From NCBI RefSeq assembly GCF_032595355.1, contig NZ_JASMWN010000004.1, positions 209,255-273,254 of the forward strand: DNA of 64,000 nt. Direction: 5' to 3'. The translations under genes were made by a program, and so were the position numbers. The first letter of the stretch is position 1, and each line of letters starts with the position of its first letter. The notes beneath the pieces were generated by a model. It was not told the DNA's origin. It searched no databases and saw only the letters and a list, made by a program, of their open reading frames with translations. Shown here one piece after another: positions 8,846-18,050 of this stretch. Origin of the DNA: Sedimentitalea todarodis. Lineage in GTDB: Bacteria; Pseudomonadota; Alphaproteobacteria; Rhodobacterales; Rhodobacteraceae.

Positions 8846-9772
8846 TTATCTCTCTGGCTCCTTGCTGATCACGGTCGTAACAGTTCGGGTTGAGCGGCTT
8901 TGCGTAAGAGCGATCGCACCCAGAACCAACACGCAGGCAACCGCTTGTGCGCCCGTGATAACCTCGCCGAAGGCAAAAATACCGACCGCGAACATCGTGG
9001 GCAGTTCGATACTGCCTATGACAGCGGTGCGCGTCGCCCCGATGACAGGTGAACAGACGGTATAAATCAGTTGCGGAACAAGCGCGGTCACGAGACCGAT
9101 CCCGACGATCAGAAACCAGTCATTTCCACTCTTTGGCAGCACATCTTCGATCTCGGATGAGAGAATGAGCGGCACAAGCCCGATGACCGACCCAAGCGAG
9201 ACCGACGCTATTCTGGCCAAAGGGGCAATGCGCGCCAAGCGGTGCACCAAAACACATATGCCAAAGCCAAATCCAAAAGGGGCCGCCAATGATATCAAGA
9301 GCGTTGGTATCTGGTCTGCATGCACAGAAGCAGGAGACCCTGCAATTATTGCGGCAATGACTATCAATCCAGCAGCTACAAGGCTGCGCCGTGTCGGCGT
9401 GTCGCCGAAAATCGCCCAAGCGATGAGGATCGTGAACACGGGATACGTCATATAGAGAACGCCAACCGTCGATGCAGGAACTGTCTCAAGAGCGGTGACA
9501 TAGCCGACCCAGCCAAGCCCCATGACTGCGCCAGCGGTCAGACCCCAGACAATTTCGCGCCACTTTGAGCGATGCTTCAGCAGTGCTGGCAACAGGATGA
9601 TCGCGGCCAATATGTACCGATAAAACGCAACCGCGTAGGGCGCGAGCCCCTGATCGGTGAGACCACGGCTGAAATAGGGTACGAAGCCAAAACAGATGGA
9701 AGCAAAAAACACACCGGCCCCTGCAAGGGCATAGGGTGTGGCCTGATGAATGGGTGAGGTCAATTTGTTCAT
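8846..9772 (-). CDS. DMT-superfamily (EamA) transporter 1
   Basis: A 308-residue membrane protein with about ten hydrophobic helices in two EamA-type halves. Typical features are the LETVPASTVGVLYMTYPVFTIL segment in the first half and IGSIELPTMFAVGIFAFGE in the second, which carries the family's conserved Glu-Pro region. Such proteins export metabolites or amino acids, but the substrate cannot be read from the sequence. It converges on the aspartic protease gene with 61 bases between stops, and it follows holC on the same strand after about 156 bases, so it probably has its own promoter. It is one of four DMT genes in the window. Confidence 0.88.
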   Translation of the reverse strand: MNKLTSPIHQATPYALAGAGVFFASICFGFVPYFSRGLTDQGLAPYAVAFYRYILAAIILLPALLKHRSKWREIVWGLTAGAVMGLGWVGYVTALETVPASTVGVLYMTYPVFTILIAWAIFGDTPTRRSLVAAGLIVIAAIIAGSPASVHADQIPTLLISLAAPFGFGFGICVLVHRLARIAPLARIASVSLGSVIGLVPLILSSEIEDVLPKSGNDWFLIVGIGLVTALVPQLIYTVCSPVIGATRTAVIGSIELPTMFAVGIFAFGEVITGAQAVACVLVLGAIALTQSRSTRTVTTVISKEPER

Positions 9773-9928
9773 CCCTGACAGCTATCACTCAATTCTGCGG
9801 CTGCCACCCACACCCAAAAGGCAAGGCCAGACTGTCAGCACGGCAGCAAAAAACACGGTGGCCCACCCAACCCGACAGAGTTCAAGACAACAGGATCACC
9901 CGTCGCCGACATCGACCGAAGTCACCGG

Positions 9929-10384
9929 CTAGCGTTCCGCTTTCTTCTCCCACCGGCCGCTCTCCTCGGACCAGTATTGCGCCGAACAGCCCGCTTCGGT
10001 CAGCGCCTTCCACTGCACGCGCGCGCGCTGGACCGCAGGAGGATCGTTGCCATCAAACAGCACGCACACCCGCGCAAGCGCCGTTACTTCATCAGGCATG
10101 ATCTCGGCCCCGTCCACCGTCATCATGCAGTCTGGCGTGTTGGTGGCCGTGTTCGTGGTGAGCAGGATCGGCTGATCCACGTCATGCGGACCTCCGGCGG
10201 TCCCATGTGGAAGAAATCCGTCATCGGGGCCAAGCCAAAGTTGTTCGTCAAGCCACGCCATACGGGCGGCGTCTGTACCGCGCACGGCAATCCGCCACCC
10301 CGCCTGCCGCGCCTTGCCCAGAAGCACCGGCAACGTGTGTTCGAGCGGTTGACGCGTGAGGTGATAGAAATAGGCAGCGCCCAT
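9929..10384 (-). CDS. holC: DNA polymerase III chi subunit
   Basis: HolC links the clamp loader to single-strand-binding protein during replication. The 151-residue sequence has the family opening (AAYFYHLTRQPLEHTLPVLL), the GWRIAVRG strand, the DEQLWLGPDDGFLPHG motif and the following QPILLTT strand. Its ATG overlaps the stop of the VOC gene as TAATG, so the two are translationally coupled. pepA lies one gene further upstream on the same strand. In E. coli pepA and holC are direct neighbours; here a VOC gene sits between them. Confidence 0.94.
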   Translation of the reverse strand: MGAAYFYHLTRQPLEHTLPVLLGKARQAGWRIAVRGTDAARMAWLDEQLWLGPDDGFLPHGTAGGPHDVDQPILLTTNTATNTPDCMMTVDGAEIMPDEVTALARVCVLFDGNDPPAVQRARVQWKALTEAGCSAQYWSEESGRWEKKAER

Positions 10385-10782
10385 TACCGTGCCGCCATTG
10401 GATCATAGTCGCCCAGCGTCCAGATGTGACCTTCAGGATCGCGTAGGGAAAAGCTCGCCCCGCCATAGGATTGATCCTCAAGCGGCATGACGATCTCGGC
10501 TCCTGCCGCGACCACCTGTGCATATCGAACCGCGAGATCATCGACGACAACGTAGATGGACGTGGTGACGCCCCCTGCCAGAGCAGGATCGGTCATGACG
10601 TCGTCAAACGAACCATCATTGGGCGGGCCAAACATCATCAGCCCACGTCCCAACCTGATCTGCGCATGCACGATGCTGCCGGCGTCATCCCGGTAGACCG
10701 CGTGTTCGACTAACCCGAGCACATTTGTGACAAAGGCCAGCGCGGCTTCGCAATCGCGGTATCGGGTGGCGGGAATGAGCAT
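10384..10782 (-). CDS. VOC (glyoxalase/bleomycin-resistance fold) protein
   Basis: A 132-residue single-domain vicinal-oxygen-chelate protein. It has the beta-alpha-beta-beta-beta pattern: RDCEAALAFVTNVLG at the start, HAQIRLGRGLMMFGPP for the middle strands, and SFSLRDPEGHIWTLGDYDP at the end, where the Glu of DPEGHIW is a usual metal or structural position. Family members include glyoxalases, dioxygenases and antibiotic-binding proteins; this one resembles the PhnB-like subgroup, with no clear substrate. It is inserted between pepA (17 bases upstream) and holC (overlapping), so it is likely in the same transcript. Confidence 0.85.
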   Translation of the reverse strand: MLIPATRYRDCEAALAFVTNVLGLVEHAVYRDDAGSIVHAQIRLGRGLMMFGPPNDGSFDDVMTDPALAGGVTTSIYVVVDDLAVRYAQVVAAGAEIVMPLEDQSYGGASFSLRDPEGHIWTLGDYDPMAAR

Positions 10783-10799
10783 TGCGGATCGGGTCCTGA

Positions 10800-12284
10800 C
10801 TACTCCGAGGTTTCGAACTTATCCTGCACCAACCGGTTCAGCGCCGCAACGCCCCAGCCGGTCGCGCCTTTGGGGGCAAAGTCGGTCTCGGCCTTGACGG
10901 AGGCGACGCCGGCGATGTCCAGATGAATCCACGGGGTCTCGTCCTTGACGAAGCGCGCGAGGAACTGGGCCGCCGTAACCGACCCCGCAGGCCGCCCGCC
11001 CGTGTTCTTGATGTCGGCAATGCGCGATTTGATGAGGTCGTCATAGGCCTTGCCCATAGGCATGCGCCAGGCCCCCTCGCCCTCAGCCGCAGCAGATTTG
11101 AGGAACGCGCCGCAAAATGCGTCGTCGTTTGAGAAAACTCCCGCATTTTCGTGACCCAGCCCGACGATGATCGCTCCGGTCAGGGTCGCAAGATCGATCA
11201 TCCCCGCAGGTTTGAACCGTTCCTGCGCGTACCACATCACGTCGCACAGAACCAATCGCCCCTCGGCATCGGTGTTGATCACCTCGACGGTGGTTCCCTT
11301 CATCGATTTGATTACATCGCCCGGTCGCGTCGCGGTACCCGATGGCATGTTTTCCACCAGGCCGACCAGCCCGACGACATTGGCGGACGCCTTGCGCAGG
11401 GCCAATGCGCGCATGGTTCCGGCAACAACACCTGCGCCCCCCATATCCATGGTCATGTCTTCCATACCGCCCGCCGGTTTCAGCGAGATACCACCCGTGT
11501 CAAACACCACACCCTTGCCGACAAGCGCCAGCGGTGCGTCGCCCTTCTTGCCGCCGTCCCAGTGCATCACCACAACCTTGGACGGGCTTGCCGACCCTTG
11601 CCCGACGCTAAGCAGGGTGCGCATGCCCAACTCTGCGAGCTTGTCCTCTTCGAGCACCTCGACCTTGAGACCAAGCTCCTGCATGTCCACCAACCGGTCG
11701 GCAAATTCGGTGGTTGTCAGAACATTGGCGGGTTCGTTCACCAGATCGCGCGTCATATGTGCGCCTTCGGCCACGGCCAATAGCGGCGCGGCAGCGGCGG
11801 AGACCTCGTCGGCCTTGGTATGATAGAGCGTAACGGGTGCAGAATCGTCCGGAGTGTCATCCTCTGCGGATTTGTAGGCGTCGAAGCGATAGTCCCTGAG
11901 CGCGATGCCAAGCGCAAGCTCTGCCGCCTTGCGCATACCGCCCGCCATCACTGACAGTGGCTTGTCCCCTTTCGACTTTGCCAGCGCCGCGCCCGCCCTG
12001 CGGGCCTCAACAGTGGTGACCTTGCGATCCAGGACCAGAACATCCAGCGCCTCGGCCGCCAGACCGGTGGGCCATGCGAGCGATATCAGCTGACCTGACT
12101 TCGCCTTGGAGAATCTCTCACTCGCCACCAGACGCGCCACCGCACCCTTGGTCAGCCGGTTGGCCCGGCGCGCCGCCGGATCGAGTTTGCCGTCCGGGGC
12201 AACGACGATGACGATCCGCCCTTTGGCGGCTTCCATCACGTCCAGGTCCGTGGCTTCGAATGCAATCGGCGTCAATCGGCTCAT
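10800..12284 (-). CDS. pepA: leucyl aminopeptidase, M17 family
   Basis: A 494-residue cytosolic exopeptidase that removes N-terminal residues from peptides and, in enterobacteria, also binds DNA. The catalytic half has VGKGVVFDTGGISLKP (about residue 255), with the conserved Lys and Asp, and NTDAEGRLVL (about 335), the signature with the metal-binding Asp and Glu and the catalytic Arg. The long open frame reaches 12365, but MSRLTPIAFEATD at 12284 is the natural start, because the upstream stretch is unlike the family and 12284 has GGAGAGCC nearby. The gene diverges from lptF across about 135 bases, as in E. coli. Confidence 0.96.
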   Translation of the reverse strand: MSRLTPIAFEATDLDVMEAAKGRIVIVVAPDGKLDPAARRANRLTKGAVARLVASERFSKAKSGQLISLAWPTGLAAEALDVLVLDRKVTTVEARRAGAALAKSKGDKPLSVMAGGMRKAAELALGIALRDYRFDAYKSAEDDTPDDSAPVTLYHTKADEVSAAAAPLLAVAEGAHMTRDLVNEPANVLTTTEFADRLVDMQELGLKVEVLEEDKLAELGMRTLLSVGQGSASPSKVVVMHWDGGKKGDAPLALVGKGVVFDTGGISLKPAGGMEDMTMDMGGAGVVAGTMRALALRKASANVVGLVGLVENMPSGTATRPGDVIKSMKGTTVEVINTDAEGRLVLCDVMWYAQERFKPAGMIDLATLTGAIIVGLGHENAGVFSNDDAFCGAFLKSAAAEGEGAWRMPMGKAYDDLIKSRIADIKNTGGRPAGSVTAAQFLARFVKDETPWIHLDIAGVASVKAETDFAPKGATGWGVAALNRLVQDKFETSE

Positions 12285-12419
12285 CTTCAGGCTCTCCAAA
12301 CTGTTGTTGCGGCTACAGGTAGCGCGGGCGATGCGGGTTGACCAGATAGCAGTTTTCGCGACCACGGAATTGCATTAGGGTCGCGCACACGGATTTGGCA
12401 GTCGACCTGGGAGAGCGCG

Positions 12420-13562
12420 GTGTCACGATACGACAGATACGTCCTGTCGCAGTACCTGGTGTTATTCGGCTTTTTCTCGCTGATTCTCGTGGCTGTGTTC
12501 TGGATCAACCGGGCCGTGGTCCTGTTTGACCGGCTGATCGGTGATGGCCAATCGGCCATGGTGTTTTTCGAATTCACGGCCCTCACCCTGCCCAACCTCA
12601 TCCGCATGGTGCTGCCGATGGCGGCCTTTGCCGCGTCGGTCTATGTCACCAACCGGCTGAACTCCGAAAGCGAATTGACGGTGATGCAGGCCACCGGTTC
12701 AAGCCCCTGGCAGCTGGCGCGTCCGGCGCTGGCCTTTGGATTGCTCGCCGCCGCGATGATGAGCATACTGACGCATGTGCTGTTGCCTGCCTCGACCAAA
12801 CAGCTTGCGATCCGCGAAGCCGAGGTTGCGCGCAACGTCACCGCGCGATTGTTGACCGAAGGCAGTTTTCTGCACCCGACCGAGGGGGTCACCTTCTACA
12901 TTCGTCAGATCGAGCCGGATGGCCGGTTGAACGATGTCTTCCTGTCCGACCAACGCGATCCGGCCCAAAGCGTGATCTATACCGGGGCCGAGGCGTTTCT
13001 GGTGCGCGATGGCGACCGCGCCAATCTGATCATGGTGGATGGTTTGGCCCAGATGCTGAACACCGCGGCACAGACGCTTTCGACCACAGTTTTTGCCGAT
13101 TTCTCCTTTGACATCAGCTCTCTGATCAACAAGAGCGATATCCGCACCCGCAACATTCGTGCGATCCCCACGCTCGAATTGATGCGCATGCCCGAGTCCA
13201 TATCCAGAACCGACGGCTATTCGGCGGGGCAACTCGCAGAGGAGCTACATCTGCGGTTTGCCCGTGCGCTGGTCTGTGTTGCCGTCACGCTGATCGGGTT
13301 CTCGACACTGCTCCTTGGCGGCTTCTCCCGGTTTGGTGTCTGGCGGCAGGCCCTGCTGGCCTTCGTGCTGCTTGTGTTTCTGGAGGTATTGCGCGGGATC
13401 GTGTCGGACCCGGTTCTGGCGGATGCCAAGATGTGGCCCCTGGTCTATGTGCCGACGGTTGTGGGGTTGATGATTGCGACCTTGTTTCTGTGGCTTGCCT
13501 CACGACCGCGCCGGCGAAGGATAAAGGCCAGCATCGCGCCACCTGCCGAGGCCGCGACATGA
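12420..13562 (+). CDS. lptF: LPS export permease subunit LptF
   Basis: LptF and LptG form the inner-membrane permease that, with the ATPase LptB, extracts lipopolysaccharide and pushes it to LptC/LptA. This 380-residue protein has the YjgP/YjgQ layout: two N-terminal helices (about 12-30 and 55-80), a periplasmic beta-jellyroll-like domain, and membrane helices near the C-terminus (about 285-365). NRLNSESELTVMQATGSSPWQL after helix 2 is the cytoplasmic coupling region. The start codon is GTG with GGGAGAG upstream. Its stop overlaps lptG as ATGA. It is the first gene of the lptF-lptG-lptD-surA-pdxA-rsmA run. Confidence 0.94.
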   Translation: MSRYDRYVLSQYLVLFGFFSLILVAVFWINRAVVLFDRLIGDGQSAMVFFEFTALTLPNLIRMVLPMAAFAASVYVTNRLNSESELTVMQATGSSPWQLARPALAFGLLAAAMMSILTHVLLPASTKQLAIREAEVARNVTARLLTEGSFLHPTEGVTFYIRQIEPDGRLNDVFLSDQRDPAQSVIYTGAEAFLVRDGDRANLIMVDGLAQMLNTAAQTLSTTVFADFSFDISSLINKSDIRTRNIRAIPTLELMRMPESISRTDGYSAGQLAEELHLRFARALVCVAVTLIGFSTLLLGGFSRFGVWRQALLAFVLLVFLEVLRGIVSDPVLADAKMWPLVYVPTVVGLMIATLFLWLASRPRRRRIKASIAPPAEAAT

Positions 13563-14662
13563 TCCTTGATCGGTATTTCGCCAAGCGATTTCTTGTCAGC
13601 TTCCTGCTGATCGGAGCCGTGTTTCTCACGCTGATCCTGTTGATCGACCTGATCGAACAACTCAGGAAATTCGAGGGCATCGACGTCAGCTTTGGCAAAC
13701 TGTTCCGACTGACACTGCTGAATGCTCCCTCGGCGATCAATGAGATTCTGCCGCTGCTGATGATCCTGTCCACCATCGTGCTGTTCATCGGTCTTGCCCG
13801 CAGCAGCGAACTCGTGGTGACGCGGGCCGCGGGACGATCGGGCATCCGGGCATTGGCCGCTCCGATCATGGTGGCAATGGTCATCGGCGGGCTTGCGGTC
13901 AGCACGTTGAACCCGATCGTTGCAGCAACCTCGAACCGGTATCAGCAACTGGCCGACACCTATCGCACAGGTGGCCCCTCGGCGCTCTCGCTTAGTGGCG
14001 AGGGTCTCTGGTTGCGGCAGGGTGCGCTGCGGGGGCAATCGGTCATTCACGCCACCGGCTATGGCGGCGGCGAGGATATGCTGGTTCTGTATGACGTGAC
14101 CATACTGGCATATGCACCGAACGATGGCCCGATCCGACGGATCCGGGCGGAAAGCGCGACGCTGACACAGGATGAGTGGGTATTGGGCGACGTAAAGGTC
14201 TGGCCCCTCATCACCGGCCTGAACCCGGAAACCAACGCCGACACCTATGATGTCCTGCGCATTCCGACAACCCTCACCGAAGAGCGGATTCGCGACAGTA
14301 TCGGACGGCCCTCGGGCATCTCGATCTATGACCTGCCGCAAACCATTCGCGAACTGAAGCGCGCCGGATTTGCCACCAAGCGCCAGGAAGTCTGGCTGCA
14401 AGCGGAACTGGCGCGACCATTGTTTCTGGTGGCCATGGTCCTGGTCGGTGCCGCCTTCACCATGCGCCATACCCGCTTTGGTGGCACCGGTGTTGCGGTT
14501 CTGGCCTCGGTCTTGCTGGGTTTCGGGCTGTACTTCATCCGAAACTTTGCGCAAATACTTGGTGAGAATGGCCAGATCCCCGTAACGCTGGCCGCCTGGG
14601 CACCGCCGATAGCGTCGATCTTGCTCACCCTCGGGTTACTCTTGTATGCGGAAGACGGATGA
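13559..14662 (+). CDS. lptG: LPS export permease subunit LptG
   Basis: A 367-residue partner of LptF. It begins MILDRYFAKRFLVSFLLIGAV, runs through the NAPSAINEILPLLMILSTIV helix to the coupling segment ARSSELVVTRAAGRSG, and ends with several C-terminal membrane helices containing AAFTMRHTRFGGTGV. A longer frame opens at 13433, but it would overlap lptF by 130 bases; the ATG at 13559 overlaps the lptF stop as ATGA. The last codons overlap lptD in the same way. With lptF and lptD adjacent, both ends of the LPS bridge are encoded together. Confidence 0.94.
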   Translation: MILDRYFAKRFLVSFLLIGAVFLTLILLIDLIEQLRKFEGIDVSFGKLFRLTLLNAPSAINEILPLLMILSTIVLFIGLARSSELVVTRAAGRSGIRALAAPIMVAMVIGGLAVSTLNPIVAATSNRYQQLADTYRTGGPSALSLSGEGLWLRQGALRGQSVIHATGYGGGEDMLVLYDVTILAYAPNDGPIRRIRAESATLTQDEWVLGDVKVWPLITGLNPETNADTYDVLRIPTTLTEERIRDSIGRPSGISIYDLPQTIRELKRAGFATKRQEVWLQAELARPLFLVAMVLVGAAFTMRHTRFGGTGVAVLASVLLGFGLYFIRNFAQILGENGQIPVTLAAWAPPIASILLTLGLLLYAEDG

Positions 14663-16812
14663 CGCAGGCGATCTGTAATGCACTAAGAAATCTACTTCTG
14701 CTGGCAGCTTTCTGGTCAGCTCTTCCCGCTTTGGCGCAGCAGGGCGAAGACGGAGTGGTGGACGACACGCTTCCGGCGACGCTGGTTGCGGACAGCGTTT
14801 TCATCACACCTGACCGCCAACTCGTCGCCGAAGGCAACGTCGAGGCATTTCAGGGCCAGACCCGCCTGCGCGCCGAGCGAATCACGTTTGATCGCGAGAC
14901 GGGAACGCTCTCTATCGAAGGACCGATCCGCATCGATGACGGCGGCGAAATGGTGATCCTGGCCAATGCCGCGGAAATCGACTCCGACTTTCAGAACGGC
15001 TTGCTGACCGGCGCACGGATGGTGCTGGATGAACAGTTGCAAATGGCGGCTCTGCAAATGAACCGGGTCAGCGGACGCTACACCCAACTCTTCAAGACCG
15101 CCGTCACCTCGTGCAATGTCTGCGAGGACGGACGTCCGCCACTCTGGCAAATCCGGGCGCGCAAGGTGATCCATGACCAGGAGGAAAAGCAGCTCTATTT
15201 CGAAGATGCGCAGTTCCGCATTCTCGACGTACCAGTGATGTACCTGCCACGGTTCCGGCTGCCCGATCCGACGCTGGAGCGCGGGCGCGGATTTCTCATC
15301 CCATCGTTGCGGACAACGTCACAGTTGAGTACCGGCGTACGCCTGCCCTATTTCATCCCGCTGGGCGACTCCCGCGACTTGACCCTCGCGCCTTATATCT
15401 CGTCGCGCACCCGAACACTCGACTATCGCTATCGACAGGCCTTTCGCAGGGGGAGGATCGGCTTCGAAGGCGCATATACCCGTGATGACATTCAACCCGG
15501 CGACTCGCGCGGCTACCTGTTCGGATACGGTGCCTTCGATCTGCCTCGTGACTTTGCTCTGAGGTTCGACCTGGCGCTGGTCTCGGACGACTCGTACCTG
15601 TCACAGTACGATCTGCCCGATCTCGACCGCCTGCGCAGCGAGATCGCGCTGACACGGGTCAAGCGCGACAGCGCCTTTCAGGTCGACCTGATCCACTACC
15701 AGTCGCTGCGCGAAAATGATGATGAGACCACGCCGAGCCGGTTCGCCGACGTGTTCTACGAACGGCGTTACTTCCCAAAGGCGATCGGCGGAGAATTGCG
15801 GCTGAACTTCGAAGGCCACGGGCATGAACGGCTCTCCGATGTCAATATCGACGGGCGCGATGTACTGCGCGCCACTGCTGATATCGATTGGCACCGGACA
15901 TGGATCGCCGGCAATGGCCTGCGCACCGACTGGCAGATGGGCGTGTCTGGCGACATCTTCAAGATCTATCAGGACAGCGACTATCCCGACGACATCATCC
16001 GCGCGACACCGCGCGCGGCGCTGACCCTCAGCTATCCGATGAGCAAGAGCATGGGCAACGGTGTCACCCAATCCCTCGAGCCTGTGGTCCAACTTGGTTG
16101 GAGCGACGTGCACGGCGAAAACCCACCGAACATCGAGAGCCGCTTTGTCGAGTTCGACCAGGGCAACCTGTTGTCCCTGTCCCGTTTCCCGGGACCCGAC
16201 CGGCGCGAGGAAGGTGCGGCGCTGGTCTACGGGCTGAACTGGGCGCGCTATGCGCCGTCCGGATGGCAGGCCTGGGCAACGATCGGCCAGGTTTTCCGCA
16301 AGACCGCGGACGAAGCATTCACCGATACATCGGGGTTGTCTGGCACGTCCTCCTCGATCCTGATCGCGGGTCAGTTCCAGCATGATAGCGGGCTGATGCT
16401 GACAGGGCGCGGGCTGATCGACAATTCGCTCAGCATGAACAAGGCAGAGGTTCGCGGCAGCTGGAGCAATAACTCGCTGAACCTTGCCGGCACCTATCTG
16501 TGGCTGGGCAGCGATCTTGAGGAAGACCGCGACTCGCCGCTGTCCGAAGTGTGGTTCGACGGCACCTATGGCATCAATCAAAGCTGGTCGGCGGGTGCCA
16601 GCCTGCGCTATGACATCTCCGACCACCGCGCCACGCGGGCCGGATTTGGGGTCGTCTATCGCAATGAATGCGTAACGGTCGATCTTTCGCTCCGTCGCGA
16701 TTATACGTCATCCTCAAGTGTTGAGCCCACGACCGATTTCAGCTTTAGTATCTCGCTAGCCGGCTTTGCCGTAGACAGTGGAACAGAAAAATATAGGCGA
16801 TCATGCAGTTGA
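14659..16812 (+). CDS. lptD: LPS-assembly outer-membrane protein LptD
   Basis: LptD is the outer-membrane barrel that inserts lipopolysaccharide into the outer leaflet together with LptE. The 717-residue protein has a signal peptide (cleavage near LPALA-Q, about residue 26), an OstA-type periplasmic domain (VFITPDRQLVAEGNVEAFQG), then a beta-strand-rich barrel with repeated aromatic strands to the C-terminus. Cysteines at about 152 and 155 (SCNVC), about 671 (NEC) and 716 (SCS at the end) could form the disulfides known to link the two domains, although the spacing differs from E. coli, where one cysteine lies near the mature N-terminus. It overlaps lptG by ATGA and surA by 10 bases. Confidence 0.93.
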   Translation: MTQAICNALRNLLLLAAFWSALPALAQQGEDGVVDDTLPATLVADSVFITPDRQLVAEGNVEAFQGQTRLRAERITFDRETGTLSIEGPIRIDDGGEMVILANAAEIDSDFQNGLLTGARMVLDEQLQMAALQMNRVSGRYTQLFKTAVTSCNVCEDGRPPLWQIRARKVIHDQEEKQLYFEDAQFRILDVPVMYLPRFRLPDPTLERGRGFLIPSLRTTSQLSTGVRLPYFIPLGDSRDLTLAPYISSRTRTLDYRYRQAFRRGRIGFEGAYTRDDIQPGDSRGYLFGYGAFDLPRDFALRFDLALVSDDSYLSQYDLPDLDRLRSEIALTRVKRDSAFQVDLIHYQSLRENDDETTPSRFADVFYERRYFPKAIGGELRLNFEGHGHERLSDVNIDGRDVLRATADIDWHRTWIAGNGLRTDWQMGVSGDIFKIYQDSDYPDDIIRATPRAALTLSYPMSKSMGNGVTQSLEPVVQLGWSDVHGENPPNIESRFVEFDQGNLLSLSRFPGPDRREEGAALVYGLNWARYAPSGWQAWATIGQVFRKTADEAFTDTSGLSGTSSSILIAGQFQHDSGLMLTGRGLIDNSLSMNKAEVRGSWSNNSLNLAGTYLWLGSDLEEDRDSPLSEVWFDGTYGINQSWSAGASLRYDISDHRATRAGFGVVYRNECVTVDLSLRRDYTSSSSVEPTTDFSFSISLAGFAVDSGTEKYRRSCS

Positions 16813-18050
16813 ACCTTCCTCTCCGATTCTCGTCCCTGACCAGTCGTTTGCGCGCCGGTATTCTCGCCGGCATCGTCCTTTCGGCAATTGCGGGCAGTGC
16901 GACCGCCCAGGGGCTGTTTGCTCCGGTGATCACCGTCAACGATCAGGTCATCACCCGCTACGAGCTTGAACAGCGGAGCGAGTTCCTGAAACTGCTGGCT
17001 GTTCCGGGCATCCCGGAGCAACTGGCACGCGAGGCGCTGATCGAAGACCGGTTGAAACTGCAAGCCGCCATATCCGCAGGCCTCGAGGTCACGCCCGAAG
17101 AAATCGAGGGAGGGATCGAGGAACTTTCGTCGCGGACCGATTTGTCGCCCGAGGAATTCGTCAAGGCTCTGGAACAAGGTGGCGTCTCGGTCGAAACCCT
17201 GCGCGACTTTGCCAAGGTGAATGTCGCCTGGCGCAATCTGATCCGTGCCCGCTTCTTGTCACTTGCACGACCGAGCGAAGCGGAAATCGATCGTGCGATC
17301 GGTAGCGGCGGCGGCGGCGGCCTGCGCGTGCTCCTGTCGGAGCTCATCATCCCGGTGACCCCACAAACGCAGGAACAGGTCGACGAACTGGCGTTGCAGC
17401 TATCGCAAATCCGCAGCTATGACGCCTTTTCCGAAGCCGCCGGCAAGTATTCTGCCACCCAGACCCGTGCCAATGGCGGGCGGATGGATTGGATCAATCT
17501 CACTGATCTGCCACCGGGACTGCGGCCACTGATCCTTGATCTGACGCCGGGCGAGGTAACCGCCCCCATTCCACTGCCCGAAGCGGTCGCTCTGTTTCAG
17601 CTGCGCGCCATCAAGGAAAGTGCTGTCGCCACGCCACGCTATTCGACGATTGATTATGCGCTCTACTACCTCCCCGGTGGGCGAACACCCGAGGCTCTGG
17701 GCAGGGCCGCGCGCATTGCCAATGACGTCGACACCTGTGACGATCTCTACGGCGTTGCCAAGAACCAGCCAGCGACACAGTTGGAAATGCTGAGCCAGAA
17801 GCCATCAGAGATACCACGCGATGTCGCCGTCGAACTGGCGAAGTTGGACGAAGGCGAGATCTCCACAGCGCTGACCAGGTCGAACGGCCAGACGCTGGTG
17901 CTGCTGATGGCGTGCGGACGCACTGCCGAGGCAAACGAGGAAGCCACCCGTGAGCAGGTCGCGCAGTCGCTTGTTCAGCAGAAACTGAGAGCCTATGCCG
18001 ACAGCTATCTGGATCAGCTTGAAGCCGAAGCGATCATCGTCGAACGATGA
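16803..18050 (+). CDS. surA: SurA-type periplasmic chaperone / peptidylprolyl isomerase
   Basis: A 415-residue exported chaperone that escorts outer-membrane proteins, including LptD itself in model bacteria. It has a signal peptide ending near GSATAQ (about residue 36), then the SurA N-terminal module, with ITVNDQVITRYELEQRSEFL and LIEDRLKLQAA. The one clear parvulin domain (about 175-270) carries LSELIIPV, FSEAAGKYSATQTRANGGRMDWI and PLPEAVALFQL. The tail after residue 280 is less conserved, so a second parvulin domain is uncertain. It overlaps lptD by 10 bases and pdxA by ATGA. The order lptD-surA-pdxA-rsmA is the same as in E. coli. Confidence 0.92.
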   Translation: MQLNLPLRFSSLTSRLRAGILAGIVLSAIAGSATAQGLFAPVITVNDQVITRYELEQRSEFLKLLAVPGIPEQLAREALIEDRLKLQAAISAGLEVTPEEIEGGIEELSSRTDLSPEEFVKALEQGGVSVETLRDFAKVNVAWRNLIRARFLSLARPSEAEIDRAIGSGGGGGLRVLLSELIIPVTPQTQEQVDELALQLSQIRSYDAFSEAAGKYSATQTRANGGRMDWINLTDLPPGLRPLILDLTPGEVTAPIPLPEAVALFQLRAIKESAVATPRYSTIDYALYYLPGGRTPEALGRAARIANDVDTCDDLYGVAKNQPATQLEMLSQKPSEIPRDVAVELAKLDEGEISTALTRSNGQTLVLLMACGRTAEANEEATREQVAQSLVQQKLRAYADSYLDQLEAEAIIVER